A stretch of 64,000 nt of DNA from Cellulomonas sp. C5510 (GCF_019797765.1 NZ_CP081862.1:3596001-3660000), one strand, 5' to 3'; numbered from the stretch's first letter, positions 1 to 9,103 are shown. Translations and numbers: made by a program. Notes: a model not told the origin generated them from the sequence alone.

Positions 1-247
1 GCACCGCGTTCAGCACCTGCCGCAGCAGCAGCGCCCCGACGAGCGGGAGGACGACCCACGCCTCCAGGCTGCCGAGAGCCGCGCCGACCGCCGCCCAGTC
101 CACCGTCCCGACCAGCCGCGTCACCAGCCGGTGCAGCAGCGCCGCGGCGACCAGGGTCACGGCGACGCGCAGCCACCGCCGCCGGCGCCGCGGCGCCCGG
201 GAGGGCGGCAGCGCCCCACCGCCGGCCGGGACGGCGGCGCCGGTCAC
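1..247 (-). CDS. Flippase-like integral membrane protein, N-terminal part (cut by window edge)
   Basis: Only about the first 82 codons are present. The GTG start overlaps the stop of the upstream aminopeptidase gene as GTGA, which implies translational coupling. The visible protein has a short Ala/Gly/Pro-rich N-terminus, an arginine cluster, a hydrophobic helix (VAVTLVAAALL), a polar stretch with a VDW motif, and a second helix ending in LLLRQVLNAV. This pattern resembles the start of the lysylphosphatidylglycerol synthase transmembrane / UPF0104 flippase-like family, but only two helices can be seen, so the family is tentative. The reading frame itself is well supported by the overlap and by continuity to the edge. 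Confidence 0.55.
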   Translation of the reverse strand, partial: MTGAAVPAGGGALPPSRAPRRRRRWLRVAVTLVAAALLHRLVTRLVGTVDWAAVGAALGSLEAWVVLPLVGALLLRQVLNAV

Positions 248-1737
248 CGGGCGCCGTAGGCGGTGATCGCCTCCACCAGCAGCCGCGCCCCGAACCCGGT
301 CGCGCCCTTGGTGCGCCACGCGTCGTCGGTCTCGGAGCGCATCGGGCCGGCGATGTCGACGTGCGCCCACGGCGTCGTCCCGACCCACTCGGAGAGGAAC
401 AGCGCGGCGACCGTCGCCCCCGCCGACTCCCCGCCGAGGTTCTTGAGGTCGGCGACCTCCGAGTCGAGCCACGGCCGGTAGCGGGCGTCGAGCGGCAGCC
501 GCCACACCCGCTCGTCGGTCAGGTCCGCGGCGTGCTCCACCAGGTGCACCATCGCGTCGTCGTTGCCGATCACCGCGGCGGTCAGCGGCCCGAGCGCCAT
601 CAGCGCGGCCCCGGTGAGCGTGGCGACGTCGAGGATCGCGTCGACGCCGGCCTCCCGGACCAGGTCGATCGCGTCCGCCATCACGAGCCGGCCCTCCGCG
701 TCGGTGTTGACGACCTCGATGGTCCGGCCCGACCGGGTCGTCAGCACGTCCCCGAGCTTGGTCGCCGACCCGGACGGCATGTTGTCGGTGCAGGCCAGGT
801 AGGCGGTGACGTGCACCGGCACGTCGAGCTCCGCGAGCACCGTCATCGCCGCGAGGATCGCCCCGGCGCCGGTCATGTCCATCTTCATCGCCGCGTGCAT
901 GGCGTTGGACGGCTTGAGGCTGATGCCCCCGGAGTCGTACGTGATGCCCTTGCCGACGAGGCCGAGGTGACCGCCCCGGGCGGGGCCGGCGGGCACGTGC
1001 TCCAGCCGGATCATCCGCGGTTCCACCGTCGACCCGGCGTTGACGCCGAGCAGGCCGCCGCACCCCAGGTCGACGAGCGCCGCCCGGTCGAGCACCTCGA
1101 CGCGCAGCCCGGCGGCGCCGCCGAGCCGCACCGCGACGTCCGCCAGGCCGGGGGCGGTGAGGTGCCCCGCCGGCGCGCTCGCGAGGTCCCGGGAGAGCGC
1201 GGCCGCGCGGGCGAGCACCAGGCCGCGCTCGGCCCCGGCGCGCGCCGCGTCGACGCGGTCGGCGGGCACCACCAGCACGATCTCCGTGAGCGGCACGCCC
1301 GCGGGCGCGGTGCGCAGCGGGTCGTAGCGGTAGCGGCCGAGCACCGCTCCCTCGACGACGGCCTGCGCGGCCGGACCCGCGTCCCCGGGAGCGGCAGCGC
1401 CCACCAGCGACGTCACGAGCGTCGAGCGGTGCCCGACGGTGCGGGCGAGCACGGCCGCGGCGTCCCGGAGCGCGGCCGGCGCGGGCGTGTCGCCGTAGCC
1501 GACCAGCACCGCGGGCGACGGGGCGGCCGCGTCCAGCACCAGGGTCTGCCCGGACCGGCCCGCGAAGCCCCAGGTGCCGAGGGCCTCACGGTCGGGCACG
1601 CCCTCGGGCAGCGGGCCGGCGGCGGCGACACCGACGCCGTGCGGGCCCACGGGCAGCGCGGGGTCGTCCGGGGTGACGACCCGCAGCCGGGTCGCCGGGA
1701 CGGACGTGGCGGACGGGACGGGGTCGACGTCGCGCAT
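244..1737 (-). CDS. pepA: Leucyl aminopeptidase (M17 family)
   Basis: Cytosolic dinuclear-metal exopeptidase that removes N-terminal residues from peptides; 497 residues, the usual length for the family. The N-terminal macrodomain-like part is about residues 1-180 and the catalytic domain follows. Metal and active-site motifs are present: GKGITYDSGG at about 262-271, MKMDMTGAG at about 284-292, and the M17 signature NTDAEGRL at 344-351. The ATG start follows SLC13 by 28 bases on the same strand, so AbgT, SLC13, pepA and the flippase-like gene look like one transcription unit. With an AbgT transporter upstream, cleavage of imported peptides or of aminobenzoyl-glutamate-like conjugates is an inference. 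Confidence 0.93.
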   Translation of the reverse strand: MRDVDPVPSATSVPATRLRVVTPDDPALPVGPHGVGVAAAGPLPEGVPDREALGTWGFAGRSGQTLVLDAAAPSPAVLVGYGDTPAPAALRDAAAVLARTVGHRSTLVTSLVGAAAPGDAGPAAQAVVEGAVLGRYRYDPLRTAPAGVPLTEIVLVVPADRVDAARAGAERGLVLARAAALSRDLASAPAGHLTAPGLADVAVRLGGAAGLRVEVLDRAALVDLGCGGLLGVNAGSTVEPRMIRLEHVPAGPARGGHLGLVGKGITYDSGGISLKPSNAMHAAMKMDMTGAGAILAAMTVLAELDVPVHVTAYLACTDNMPSGSATKLGDVLTTRSGRTIEVVNTDAEGRLVMADAIDLVREAGVDAILDVATLTGAALMALGPLTAAVIGNDDAMVHLVEHAADLTDERVWRLPLDARYRPWLDSEVADLKNLGGESAGATVAALFLSEWVGTTPWAHVDIAGPMRSETDDAWRTKGATGFGARLLVEAITAYGAR

Positions 1738-1765
1738 GGCGGGTCCTCTTCTCTCGTGGTGGGTG

Positions 1766-3571
1766 TCAGGGGCTGAAGGGCCACACCAGCGGCACCAGGA
1801 GGACGGCGACGACCAGCCAGGCGAGCATCGTCACCAGCCCGAGCCGCCAGTAGTCGCCGAACCGGTAGCCGCCCGGCGCCATCACCATCATGTTGGCCGG
1901 GGTGGCGATGGGGGTGAGGAAGGACGCGGCGCCGGCGACCGCGACGAGCATGAGCACCGGCGCGGGGTGGACACCGGACGCCTCGGCGGCGGCGAGCGCG
2001 ACCGGCACCACGATGAGCACCGTCGCCGTGTTCGACACGATCTGGCCGAGCACCGCGGTGAGGACGAAGAGCGCCACCAGCAGCAGCCGGCCGTCGCCGT
2101 CCGGCACCAGGCCGACGATCCCGCCCGCGAGCAGGTCCGCCGCCCCGGACGTGCGGATCGCGACGGACAGCGGGATGAGCCCACCCACCAGCACGACGGT
2201 CTGCCAGGAGACCGCCCGGTACGCCTGCTGCGGCGTGACCACGCCGGTGACGACCATCGCGACCGCGGCGAGCAGCCCGGCGACCGCCGGTGCCACCACC
2301 CCCGTCGCGAGCAGCACGATCGTGACCGCGAGGACCGCCAGCGCCGCGCCGGCCTTCGGCCCCAGCGCCACCGTCTGCCGCCGCACCGAGTCGGGGCTGT
2401 CCACCACGAGCACCTGCTCCGACGCGGCCAGCGCCTCGATGCGGTCCCAGCTGCCGTGCACCAGCAGCGCGTCGCCCTCCGCGAGCGCCACCGGGCGCGG
2501 CCCGACGTCCCGTCCGCGCCGGCTCACGGCCAGCACCGTCGTCCCCGCGCGCACCATGCCGGGGAACACCGCCGTGCCGACGAGAGCCGACCGTGGCGGG
2601 ACCAGGACCTCGGCGAGCCCGCGCTGGGCGTCGAGCAGCGCCTCGCGGGTGCGGCGGGTGAGCGGCGTGCGGGCGACGGTGAGGGCCTGGTCGGCCGCGA
2701 ACGCCGTGACGCCCTCGGCCGGACCGCTCACCACCAGCACGTCGCCCGGCGTCACCGGCCGGTCGTCCGGGCACGGCCCGCCCGCCGGGTCCTGCGCACC
2801 GACCAGCACCACGTCGGCCGGCACGGCCACGTCGCGCAGCGCCGTGCCCGCCGGGGGCGAGGCCGCGGGCACCGCCAGCCGGAAGAACCCGTGGTCCAGC
2901 CGGTAGTGCTCGACCAGCGTGTCGACGTGCGCGGAGAAGTCCCGGGGCAGCGACGCCGGCGTGCGCTCCGGGAGCAGCCGGTCACCCAGCAGCACCGTGA
3001 CCGCGATCGTGACCAGCACGAGCGGGAGGCCCACCACCGCGAACTCCAGGTAGCCGAACCGCTCGCCGGTCGCCCCGGCCAGCGCGTCCGAGGCGATGAC
3101 GTTGACCGTGCTGCCGCTCAGGGTGAGCAGCGCACCGGCGCTCGCCGCGTACGCCAGCGGCAGCGCCGCGCGGGAGGTCGCGATGCCGGAGCGGCGCGCC
3201 GCGAGCACCATCACCGGGACCAGCGCGGCCGTGGCCCCGTTGGGGGTGACGACCGCCGCGAGCACCGCCGACAGCACCATGAGCGCGACGACCACCCGCG
3301 TGCGCCCCTGCCCCGTGCGCGCGAGGAGCTGCTGCCCCGCCCAGGCCGTCACCCCGGAGGACTCCAGCCCCTCGCTCAGCACGAACAGCGCCGCGATGAA
3401 GACCACCACCGGGTCGCCGAAGCCGGCCAGCGCCTGCTCCGAGGTGAGGACGCCGGTGCCCGCGAGCGCCAGGGCGGTCAGCACCGCCACGACCCCGACG
3501 GGGAGCCGGTTCCACACGAACAGCACGACGGCGGCCGCCAGGACCAGCAGGCTCAGGGTCGCGTCGGACAT
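1766..3571 (-). CDS. SLC13/DASS-type permease with two TrkA-C (RCK_C) domains
   Basis: Predicted ion-coupled anion (dicarboxylate or sulfate type) transporter of 601 residues in the plasma membrane. Several transmembrane helices occupy about residues 1-210. They are followed by two soluble TrkA-C-like regulatory domains, about 215-385, separated by a short linker. A second membrane half, about 395-601, includes the helices with SNTATVLIVV and FLTPIATPANMMV, both typical of the SLC13 fold. This two-domain insertion is common in bacterial SLC13 proteins. The gene is 34 bases downstream of AbgT and 28 bases upstream of pepA. Substrate cannot be read from the sequence. Confidence 0.88.
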   Translation of the reverse strand: MSDATLSLLVLAAAVVLFVWNRLPVGVVAVLTALALAGTGVLTSEQALAGFGDPVVVFIAALFVLSEGLESSGVTAWAGQQLLARTGQGRTRVVVALMVLSAVLAAVVTPNGATAALVPVMVLAARRSGIATSRAALPLAYAASAGALLTLSGSTVNVIASDALAGATGERFGYLEFAVVGLPLVLVTIAVTVLLGDRLLPERTPASLPRDFSAHVDTLVEHYRLDHGFFRLAVPAASPPAGTALRDVAVPADVVLVGAQDPAGGPCPDDRPVTPGDVLVVSGPAEGVTAFAADQALTVARTPLTRRTREALLDAQRGLAEVLVPPRSALVGTAVFPGMVRAGTTVLAVSRRGRDVGPRPVALAEGDALLVHGSWDRIEALAASEQVLVVDSPDSVRRQTVALGPKAGAALAVLAVTIVLLATGVVAPAVAGLLAAVAMVVTGVVTPQQAYRAVSWQTVVLVGGLIPLSVAIRTSGAADLLAGGIVGLVPDGDGRLLLVALFVLTAVLGQIVSNTATVLIVVPVALAAAEASGVHPAPVLMLVAVAGAASFLTPIATPANMMVMAPGGYRFGDYWRLGLVTMLAWLVVAVLLVPLVWPFSP

Positions 3572-3605
3572 GGTCGCGGGTCCGGGTCCGGGTTCCGGTG
3601 CCGGC

Positions 3606-5240
3606 TCAGAGGTAGATGGTGCCGCCGGGCCCCAGCGGGAGGCCGAGCAGGTACCAGACCACCAGCAGCACGCTCCACACCAGCAGCAGCGCCACGGTGT
3701 AGGGCAGCATCAGCGAGATCACCGACCCCACCCCGACCTTGCGCCGGTACCTCTCGGCGAAGATCACGATGAGCGCGAAGTACGGCATCAGCGGCGTCAC
3801 CACGTTGACCGGCGAGTCGCCCACCCGGTAGGCGGCCACCGCGACGTCCGGGGAGATGCCGAGCTGCACGAACAGCGGCACGAAGATCGGGGCGAAGATC
3901 GCCCACTTCGGCACGACGCCGCCGATGAAGATGTCGACCACCGCGGTCATGAGGATCAGGCCGACGATCAGCCACACCGTCGGCAGCCCGGCGCGCTCGA
4001 GCACGTCCGCCATCTGCACGGCGGCGATGGTCCCGAGCTGGGAGTACGTGAAGTACGCGATGAACTGGCTGATGACGAGCAGCAGGAAGAACAGCCCCGC
4101 GAGCCCGGCGATCGTCTTCGTCATCGGGTTGATGACGTCCATGCTGGTGCGGATGGTCCCGGCGCCCTTGCCGTAGCAGAGCCCCATCACGAAGAAGTAG
4201 AGCAGGATGAGGAAGATGATCGACCCCATCAGCGGGGAGTCCTCGATCAGGCTGCCGGTCTCCGGGTTCCGCAGCGGCCCCCACGACGGCACGGTGAGCA
4301 GCAGCACCAGCGCCGTGACGCCGACGAGCCCCCAGAACGCGAACCGGAGCCCGCGCAGCTGCTCCGGCCCGAGGTCGTGCGACGGCGGGGCCGTGACCTC
4401 GCCGTCGGCCGGCACCGGCGCCTCGTCCTCCCGGTAGGTGCCCAGGCGCGGCTCGACGACCTTCTCCGTCAGCAGCGTCGCCACCAGCGTGATGACGAGC
4501 GTCGAGACGATCCCGAAGTACAGGTTGCCGGTGATGGAGACGTGCTGCGCCGGGTCGGCGATCGACTCGTTGGTGATCTCGGCGAGCATCCCGTCCACGG
4601 GCGTGACCAGCATGTTCACGCCGAACCCGCCCCCGACGCCCGCGAACGCCGCCGCGAGGCCGGCCAGGGGGTGGCGCCCGAGCGAGTGGAACACCGCCGC
4701 GGCCAGGGGGATCAGCACCAGGTAGCCGGCGTCGGTGGCGATGGACGACAGCACACCGAGGAGCACGATGCTGGCCGTCACCAGGCGCCGCGGGGTGACC
4801 TTGACCAGGCGCGTGATGAACGCCCCGATCAACCCGACCTCCTCGGCGAGGCCGACGCCGAGCATCGCGACCATGATCACGCCGACCACGCCGAAGCCGT
4901 TGAAGTTGGCGACCGGCGACGTGAAGATGAACCGGATGCCGTCGGCCGACAGCAGGCTCTGCGCCTCGACGGTGACCAGCTCGACCTCCGGCTCGGCGGA
5001 CTGGTACGGCTCGTCGCCGATCAGCGCCTCGCCGCTCGGCTCGACCTGCTCGGAGACGGCCGCCTGCTCGAACGTCACGGACGTGCCCGCCAGGGCGAAC
5101 ACGTGCGACGCGACGATCAGCAGACCGATGAGCACCAGGAAGATGATCACCGGGTGCGGGACGCGGTTGCCGGCGCGCTCGACGGCGTCCAGCACCCGCT
5201 GCAGACCGGACGGCCGGTGCTCCTGCACCACCTCGGACAT
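3606..5240 (-). CDS. AbgT family transporter (p-aminobenzoyl-glutamate type)
   Basis: Multi-pass membrane protein of 544 residues with the AbgT layout: an N-terminal helix after VERAGNRVPHP, a long extracytoplasmic loop at about 45-85, then many helices. Conserved-looking stretches include GVGLAEEVGLI, FAGVGGGFGVN and GDSPVNVVTPLMPYF near the C-terminus. E. coli AbgT imports p-aminobenzoyl-glutamate, while Alcanivorax and Neisseria homologues export sulfonamides, so direction and substrate are open. It is the first gene of the run AbgT-SLC13-pepA, with an AGGGGA ribosome-binding site before the ATG. A strong hairpin separates it from the lipoprotein gene upstream. Confidence 0.9.
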   Translation of the reverse strand: MSEVVQEHRPSGLQRVLDAVERAGNRVPHPVIIFLVLIGLLIVASHVFALAGTSVTFEQAAVSEQVEPSGEALIGDEPYQSAEPEVELVTVEAQSLLSADGIRFIFTSPVANFNGFGVVGVIMVAMLGVGLAEEVGLIGAFITRLVKVTPRRLVTASIVLLGVLSSIATDAGYLVLIPLAAAVFHSLGRHPLAGLAAAFAGVGGGFGVNMLVTPVDGMLAEITNESIADPAQHVSITGNLYFGIVSTLVITLVATLLTEKVVEPRLGTYREDEAPVPADGEVTAPPSHDLGPEQLRGLRFAFWGLVGVTALVLLLTVPSWGPLRNPETGSLIEDSPLMGSIIFLILLYFFVMGLCYGKGAGTIRTSMDVINPMTKTIAGLAGLFFLLLVISQFIAYFTYSQLGTIAAVQMADVLERAGLPTVWLIVGLILMTAVVDIFIGGVVPKWAIFAPIFVPLFVQLGISPDVAVAAYRVGDSPVNVVTPLMPYFALIVIFAERYRRKVGVGSVISLMLPYTVALLLVWSVLLVVWYLLGLPLGPGGTIYL

Positions 5241-5279
5241 GGCGATCCCCTCTCTGGGTCCGGCGGCTGGGTCGGCTTC

Positions 5280-5313
5280 CGGCGCCGGCGCCCCGACGGG
5301 GGCACCGGCGCCG
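5280..5313 (-). terminator. Hairpin between lipoprotein gene and AbgT gene
   Basis: Arms CGGCGCCGGCGCCCC (5280-5294) and GGGGCACCGGCGCCG (5299-5313) pair at 14 of 15 positions around a 4-base loop. It lies between the stop of the lipoprotein gene and the start of the AbgT gene, all on the minus strand. There is no U-tract, as is usual in high-GC actinobacteria, so it may be a terminator or an attenuating hairpin. Confidence 0.55.
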
Positions 5314-5328
5314 CGGGCGGGTGGCGGG

Positions 5329-5859
5329 TCAGCCCTCCGCGGTGGCCCAGGCCGGGTCCTGCGACCCGGCGGGCAGCGTCACGTCGCCCCAGGAACCCAC
5401 CGTGACGGTGAGGTCCGCATCCGGGTCGACGCCGTCCGGCAGCGCCACGACGGACGTCGCCGGGACGTAGTCGGTGGTGCAGGGGTCGCCGGCCGGCTCC
5501 GGGAACGTCACCTCGACCGCGGCGTCACCGGTGGCCGTCGCCTCGGGGTCCGCCACCTGCGGGCAGGTGCTCGACCCGAAGGTCACGACGTACAGCAGGC
5601 CGGCGTCCGCGGTCCGGGCCGCCCCGGCCGCCGCGTCCGCCGGCGGGCCGCCCAGCCCGGCGGGGACCCCGAGGCCGGAGGACCCGGCGACGAGCTCGAC
5701 GTCCGCGGTGCCGTCGTCCGCCGGCGGCTCCGTGGTGCCCGACCCGGCGTCGGCATCCCCGGAGGCGCACCCCGCGAGCAGGAACGCGGCCGCGACGACA
5801 GGTCCGGCCAGGGCGAGCGTGGCCCGCCCCGGCCGGCCGGGGCGGGTCACGCCGGTCAC
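5329..5859 (-). CDS. Putative lipoprotein of unknown function
   Basis: 176 residues if it starts at the GTG that overlaps the SHOCT gene stop as GTGA; a second in-frame GTG nine bases later (5850) is possible. An arginine-containing N-terminus and hydrophobic stretch end in the lipobox LLAGC, so the mature protein should be lipid-anchored on the outer face of the membrane. After an Asp/Gly/Thr/Pro-rich linker, the C-terminal 100 residues contain two cysteines (SSTCPQ and GDPCTTDY) that could form a disulfide. No recognised enzymatic motif. Overlap with the SHOCT gene indicates co-expression. Confidence 0.75.
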   Translation of the reverse strand: MTGVTRPGRPGRATLALAGPVVAAAFLLAGCASGDADAGSGTTEPPADDGTADVELVAGSSGLGVPAGLGGPPADAAAGAARTADAGLLYVVTFGSSTCPQVADPEATATGDAAVEVTFPEPAGDPCTTDYVPATSVVALPDGVDPDADLTVTVGSWGDVTLPAGSQDPAWATAEG

Positions 5860-6236
5860 GCCGTCCCCAGCGCGCGTGCCTTGAGCTGCTCGAACTGCTC
5901 GGCGGTGATCACGCCGTCGCGCAGCAGACCCTGGGCTGTGGCGATCTCCTGGGCCGGGGCCGTCCCGGCGACGTCCCGGATGTAGGCGTCGGTGCGCTCG
6001 CGCTGCTCGCGGATGCCGGCGACGCTGCGCTCGGCCATCCCCTTGCCCCGCGCGATCAGGTAGACGAGCGCCGCGACCAGCGGGAAGAACACGAGGAAGA
6101 GCACCCACGCCGCCTTGGCCACGCCGGACAGCCGGTGGTCGCGGAACAGGTCGCCGATGATCTGGAACATCACCAGCAGGTAGGCGACGAAGAAGAAGAT
6201 CTCGAGGACAAGGACGAACGACTCCCAGAGGGACAT
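5856..6236 (-). CDS. PLDc_N / SHOCT domain membrane protein
   Basis: 126 residues. Two transmembrane helices near the N-terminus (about 6-28 and 41-61) carry the phospholipase-D-N-terminal-like pattern ending in LVYLIARGKGM. A polar coiled linker follows, then a C-terminal SHOCT motif (LLRDGVITAEQFEQLKARAL), a short domain found at the ends of many membrane proteins and thought to mediate oligomerisation. The ATG is preceded by GGAG at suitable spacing. It is the first gene of a two-gene unit with the lipoprotein. Exact role unknown. Confidence 0.85.
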   Translation of the reverse strand: MSLWESFVLVLEIFFFVAYLLVMFQIIGDLFRDHRLSGVAKAAWVLFLVFFPLVAALVYLIARGKGMAERSVAGIREQRERTDAYIRDVAGTAPAQEIATAQGLLRDGVITAEQFEQLKARALGTA

Positions 6237-6678
6237 GAGGTGCTCCGATCTCCGACGCTTCCTGACGGATGCCCACGCAGTTGTCATGCCACGGCACCAT
6301 TGCCGCATTTCTCGGTCCTGCGCCTCCGGTGGAGGTGAGGCTGACAGTACATCCGCCGAGGTCGGACGCCTAGAGGCAGGTGCCACCGCTGCGCGCCCAC
6401 GGCCGCACGCCGGGCGGCCGGTTGCTGGAGGCATCGAATTCTCCCGTCGTCGCGAGAATTTACGTGACCTGTCAGATAAAACACCTACCCAGCGCCCCGC
6501 ACGCACGCGGGCCGCACCATTCCGCGGACGTCGCGCGAGCGCACCGGCCCTCGTGCGCCACCGTTGAGTGGACGCCGGCCCACCACTGAGTGGTGCCCTG
6601 GGGGGGGGTCGCCCTCCGGCGGCGTCCGGTGGGGTTTTCCGCTCGCAGGCGCGCGCTCCACCTCCGTAGGGTCGGAGG
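6237..6678. other. 442-base divergent intergenic region
   Basis: Lies between the minus-strand SHOCT gene and the plus-strand serine hydrolase gene. It is locally less GC-rich than its surroundings around 6430-6490. It holds the inverted repeat AATTCTC-N10-GAGAATT (6437-6460), an AT-rich stretch at about 6474-6482, a small 6-bp stem at 6581-6595 and a run of nine G at about 6600. No convincing coding frame was found. Promoters for both flanking genes are expected here, but no clear -35/-10 pair could be assigned. Confidence 0.5.
6437..6460. promoter_or_regulatory. Inverted repeat, possible operator
   Basis: Perfect 7-bp arms AATTCTC (6437-6443) and GAGAATT (6454-6460) with a 10-base spacer, so the half-site centres are 17 bp apart. 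It stands out as AT-rich within a GC-rich intergenic region between divergent genes. The binding protein is unknown. Confidence 0.4.
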
Positions 6679-7695
6679 GTGGCTGCCCTCGACCCCGCCG
6701 ACGCCGGTCCTGTCCTGCACGAGAGCGCCCTGGCCACCGGCCTGAGCGGCGTCGTCCGGGTGGACCGCGGCGAGGAGACCCTGTTCGCCCGCGCGTACGG
6801 GCTGGCCGACCGCGCCCACGGGGTCGCCGCGACCACGGGGCACCGGTTCGGCGTCGCGAGCGTCGCGAAGGGGTTCACGGCGCTGGCGGTCGGGGCGCTG
6901 CTCGACGAGGGCCGGCTGCGGCTCGACGACCCGGTGCGGCCGCTGCTCGGCGACGACCTGCCGCTCGTGGACCACCGCGTGACGTGGGACCACCTGCTCA
7001 GCCACACGTCCGGCATCGGGGACTACCTCGACGAGTCGGACGACGGCGACATCACCGACCACGTGCTGCCGGTGCCCGTGCACCTGCTGGACGACGTGGA
7101 GGCGTTCCTCCCGGTCCTGGACGGCCGGGAGCAGGTGTCGGAGCCCGGCGCGGAGTTCGCGTACAACAACTCGGGGTTCGTGGTGCTGGCGCTGCTGCTC
7201 CAGCGCCTCACGGGCACCGAGTTCACCGAGCTCGTCCGGCAGCGGGTGCTGGCGCCCGCCGGCATGACGGCGACCGGCTACCCCCGCGGCGACGAGCTGC
7301 CCGGCGACGTCGCCCGCGGCTACCTGCACGCGACCGGCCTGCGGACCAACGTGCTGCACCTGCCGGTGCGCGGGAGCGGCGACGGCGGCCTCGTCACGAC
7401 GGCCGGGGACCTGGCGCGGTTCTGGCGGGCGCTGTTCGCGCACCGGGTGGTCTCCGAGGGGACGCTCGCGACGCTGGTCGAGCCGCTGCACGCGGCGGAG
7501 GAGGACCGGCGGTACGGCCGGGGCTTCTGGCTCGGCGGGGACTCGGACGACGTCGAGCTCGAGGGCTACGACGCCGGGGTGTCGGCCCTGACCCGGCACA
7601 GCCCGGGGACGGGGGTGACGGTCACGGTCGTCGCGAACACCTCCGAGGGCGCGTGGCCCGTGCTGCGGGCGCTGCGCGACGCCGAGGACGCGTGA
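6679..7695 (+). CDS. Serine hydrolase, class C beta-lactamase / DD-peptidase-like family
   Basis: 338 residues from a GTG start. The active-site serine tetrad SVAK is at residues 61-64, the YxN motif appears as YNN at 162-164, and LLSHTSGIGDY matches the family's conserved helix region. These motifs define the penicillin-binding-protein fold shared by class C beta-lactamases, esterases and D-aminopeptidases. No signal peptide is seen, which argues for a cytoplasmic or non-classical enzyme, not a secreted resistance beta-lactamase. GGAGG directly abuts the GTG, so the true start could be slightly downstream. It converges with the APC permease with only four bases between stops. Confidence 0.85.
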   Translation: MAALDPADAGPVLHESALATGLSGVVRVDRGEETLFARAYGLADRAHGVAATTGHRFGVASVAKGFTALAVGALLDEGRLRLDDPVRPLLGDDLPLVDHRVTWDHLLSHTSGIGDYLDESDDGDITDHVLPVPVHLLDDVEAFLPVLDGREQVSEPGAEFAYNNSGFVVLALLLQRLTGTEFTELVRQRVLAPAGMTATGYPRGDELPGDVARGYLHATGLRTNVLHLPVRGSGDGGLVTTAGDLARFWRALFAHRVVSEGTLATLVEPLHAAEEDRRYGRGFWLGGDSDDVELEGYDAGVSALTRHSPGTGVTVTVVANTSEGAWPVLRALRDAEDA

Positions 7696-7699
7696 CGCC

Positions 7700-9037
7700 T
7701 CAGCGCCCCGCGGGCCGCCGGCTCGACCGGGAGACCCCGCGGGTCACGACGTAGACGACCCCGCCCACCGCCAGCAGCACCCCCGCGAGCGCCCAGTGCC
7801 CGGCCTCCTGCTGCGTGAGCAGCACCAGGCACGAGACGACCGCCAGGACGGGCACCGCCGTCGGCGACCGGAAGTGGTCGTGCTCGACCCGCTCGCGCCG
7901 CAGCACCAGCACCGCGACGTTCGTCGACAGGAACACGAACAGCAGGAGCAGCACGACGGTCGACGCGAGGTCGACCAGCTCGCCCGTGGTCGCGAGGACC
8001 ACCGCGACGGCCGTCGTCACCGCGATCGCCACGCCGGGGGTGCGGCGCCCGGGCAGCACCCGGCCCAGCACGGAGGGCAGCAGCCCCTGCCGCGCCATGC
8101 CGTAGGCGAGGCGGCTGGCCATGATCATCGTCAGCAGCGCGCCGTTCGCCACGGCGACCAGCGCGACCACCGCGAAGAGCCCGGGCGGTACCGCCCCGGC
8201 CGCCCGCACCACCTCGAGCAGCGGGCCCGTCGACTCCGCGAGCTCGGCCGGGGGCACCACGGCCGGCGCGACGAAGCCGAGCAGCACGTACATCCCGCCC
8301 GCGGTGGCGAGGGCGCCGAACAGGGCCCGCGGGTAGACGCGCGACACGTCGCGGACCTCCTCGGCGAGGTTCGCCGAGGTCTCGAAGCCGACGAACGAGT
8401 AGAACGCGAGCAGTGCGCTGCCGAGCACCGCCAGCCACACGCACGAGCCGTCCGGTGCCGCGACCGCGCCGCCGAGGTCCGCGTCGCCGCGCCCGATGAC
8501 CCAGGCCCCGAGGGCCACCACCAGCACGAGACCGGCGGACTCGACGACGGTCATGCCGACGTTGGCCCACAGGGACTCCTTGATGCCCCACGCGTTCACC
8601 AGCGCCACGACCAGCAGGAACACGACCGTGGCGGGCACCTGCGGGACGTCCAGGAACGCGGACAGGTACTCGCCGGTGAACGCGAGCGCGAGGCCGGCGG
8701 CGCTGACCACGCCGGCCGCGAGCATGCAGAACCCGACGAGGAACGCGACGAGCGGACTGCGGTAGGCCCGCTCGGCGAACACAGCCGACCCGCCGGCCTG
8801 CGGGTACTTCGTGACGAGCTCCGCGTACGAGAACGCGGTGAGCAGGGCCATCGCGAGCGCCACCCCGAAGGACAGCCACACCAGCCCGCCGGCCTGGCCG
8901 GCCATCTCCCCGATCAGCGCGTAGACGCCGGCGCCGAGGACGTCCCCGAGGATGAACAGGTACAGCAGCGGCCCGGTCACGGCCCGGCGCAGGCCGGTGC
9001 CGGAGGTCTCGCTCGTCGTGGGCGCGGTGGAGGTCAC
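7700..9037 (-). CDS. APC superfamily amino acid permease
   Basis: 445 residues with about 12 predicted transmembrane helices. The N-terminal pattern LLYLFILGDVLGAGVYALIG matches the broken TM1 of APC (amino acid-polyamine-organocation) transporters. FVGFETSANLAEEVRD is the typical conserved stretch of TM6 and its following loop. It probably imports amino acids by proton symport; the substrate is not evident. The GTG start gives the full N-terminal tail before TM1. It lies downstream of the flotillin gene on the same strand with 66 bases between, so co-transcription is possible. Confidence 0.9.
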   Translation of the reverse strand: MTSTAPTTSETSGTGLRRAVTGPLLYLFILGDVLGAGVYALIGEMAGQAGGLVWLSFGVALAMALLTAFSYAELVTKYPQAGGSAVFAERAYRSPLVAFLVGFCMLAAGVVSAAGLALAFTGEYLSAFLDVPQVPATVVFLLVVALVNAWGIKESLWANVGMTVVESAGLVLVVALGAWVIGRGDADLGGAVAAPDGSCVWLAVLGSALLAFYSFVGFETSANLAEEVRDVSRVYPRALFGALATAGGMYVLLGFVAPAVVPPAELAESTGPLLEVVRAAGAVPPGLFAVVALVAVANGALLTMIMASRLAYGMARQGLLPSVLGRVLPGRRTPGVAIAVTTAVAVVLATTGELVDLASTVVLLLLFVFLSTNVAVLVLRRERVEHDHFRSPTAVPVLAVVSCLVLLTQQEAGHWALAGVLLAVGGVVYVVTRGVSRSSRRPAGR

Positions 9038-9103
9038 CCGCCCGAGTCTCCGGTGCCCGCCGCCGGAGCGCGCGTCGAGCGGTCGCGGGCCGGTCGCCCC
9101 GCC

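Noticed and set aside
6472..7599. Minus-strand open frame opposite the serine hydrolase
   Set aside because: Low-complexity translation without motifs; the plus strand carries SVAK and YNN motifs in a family-length protein.
6679..7695. Serine hydrolase as a genuine antibiotic-resistance beta-lactamase
   Set aside because: No signal peptide and only the general fold motifs; many esterases and peptidases share them.
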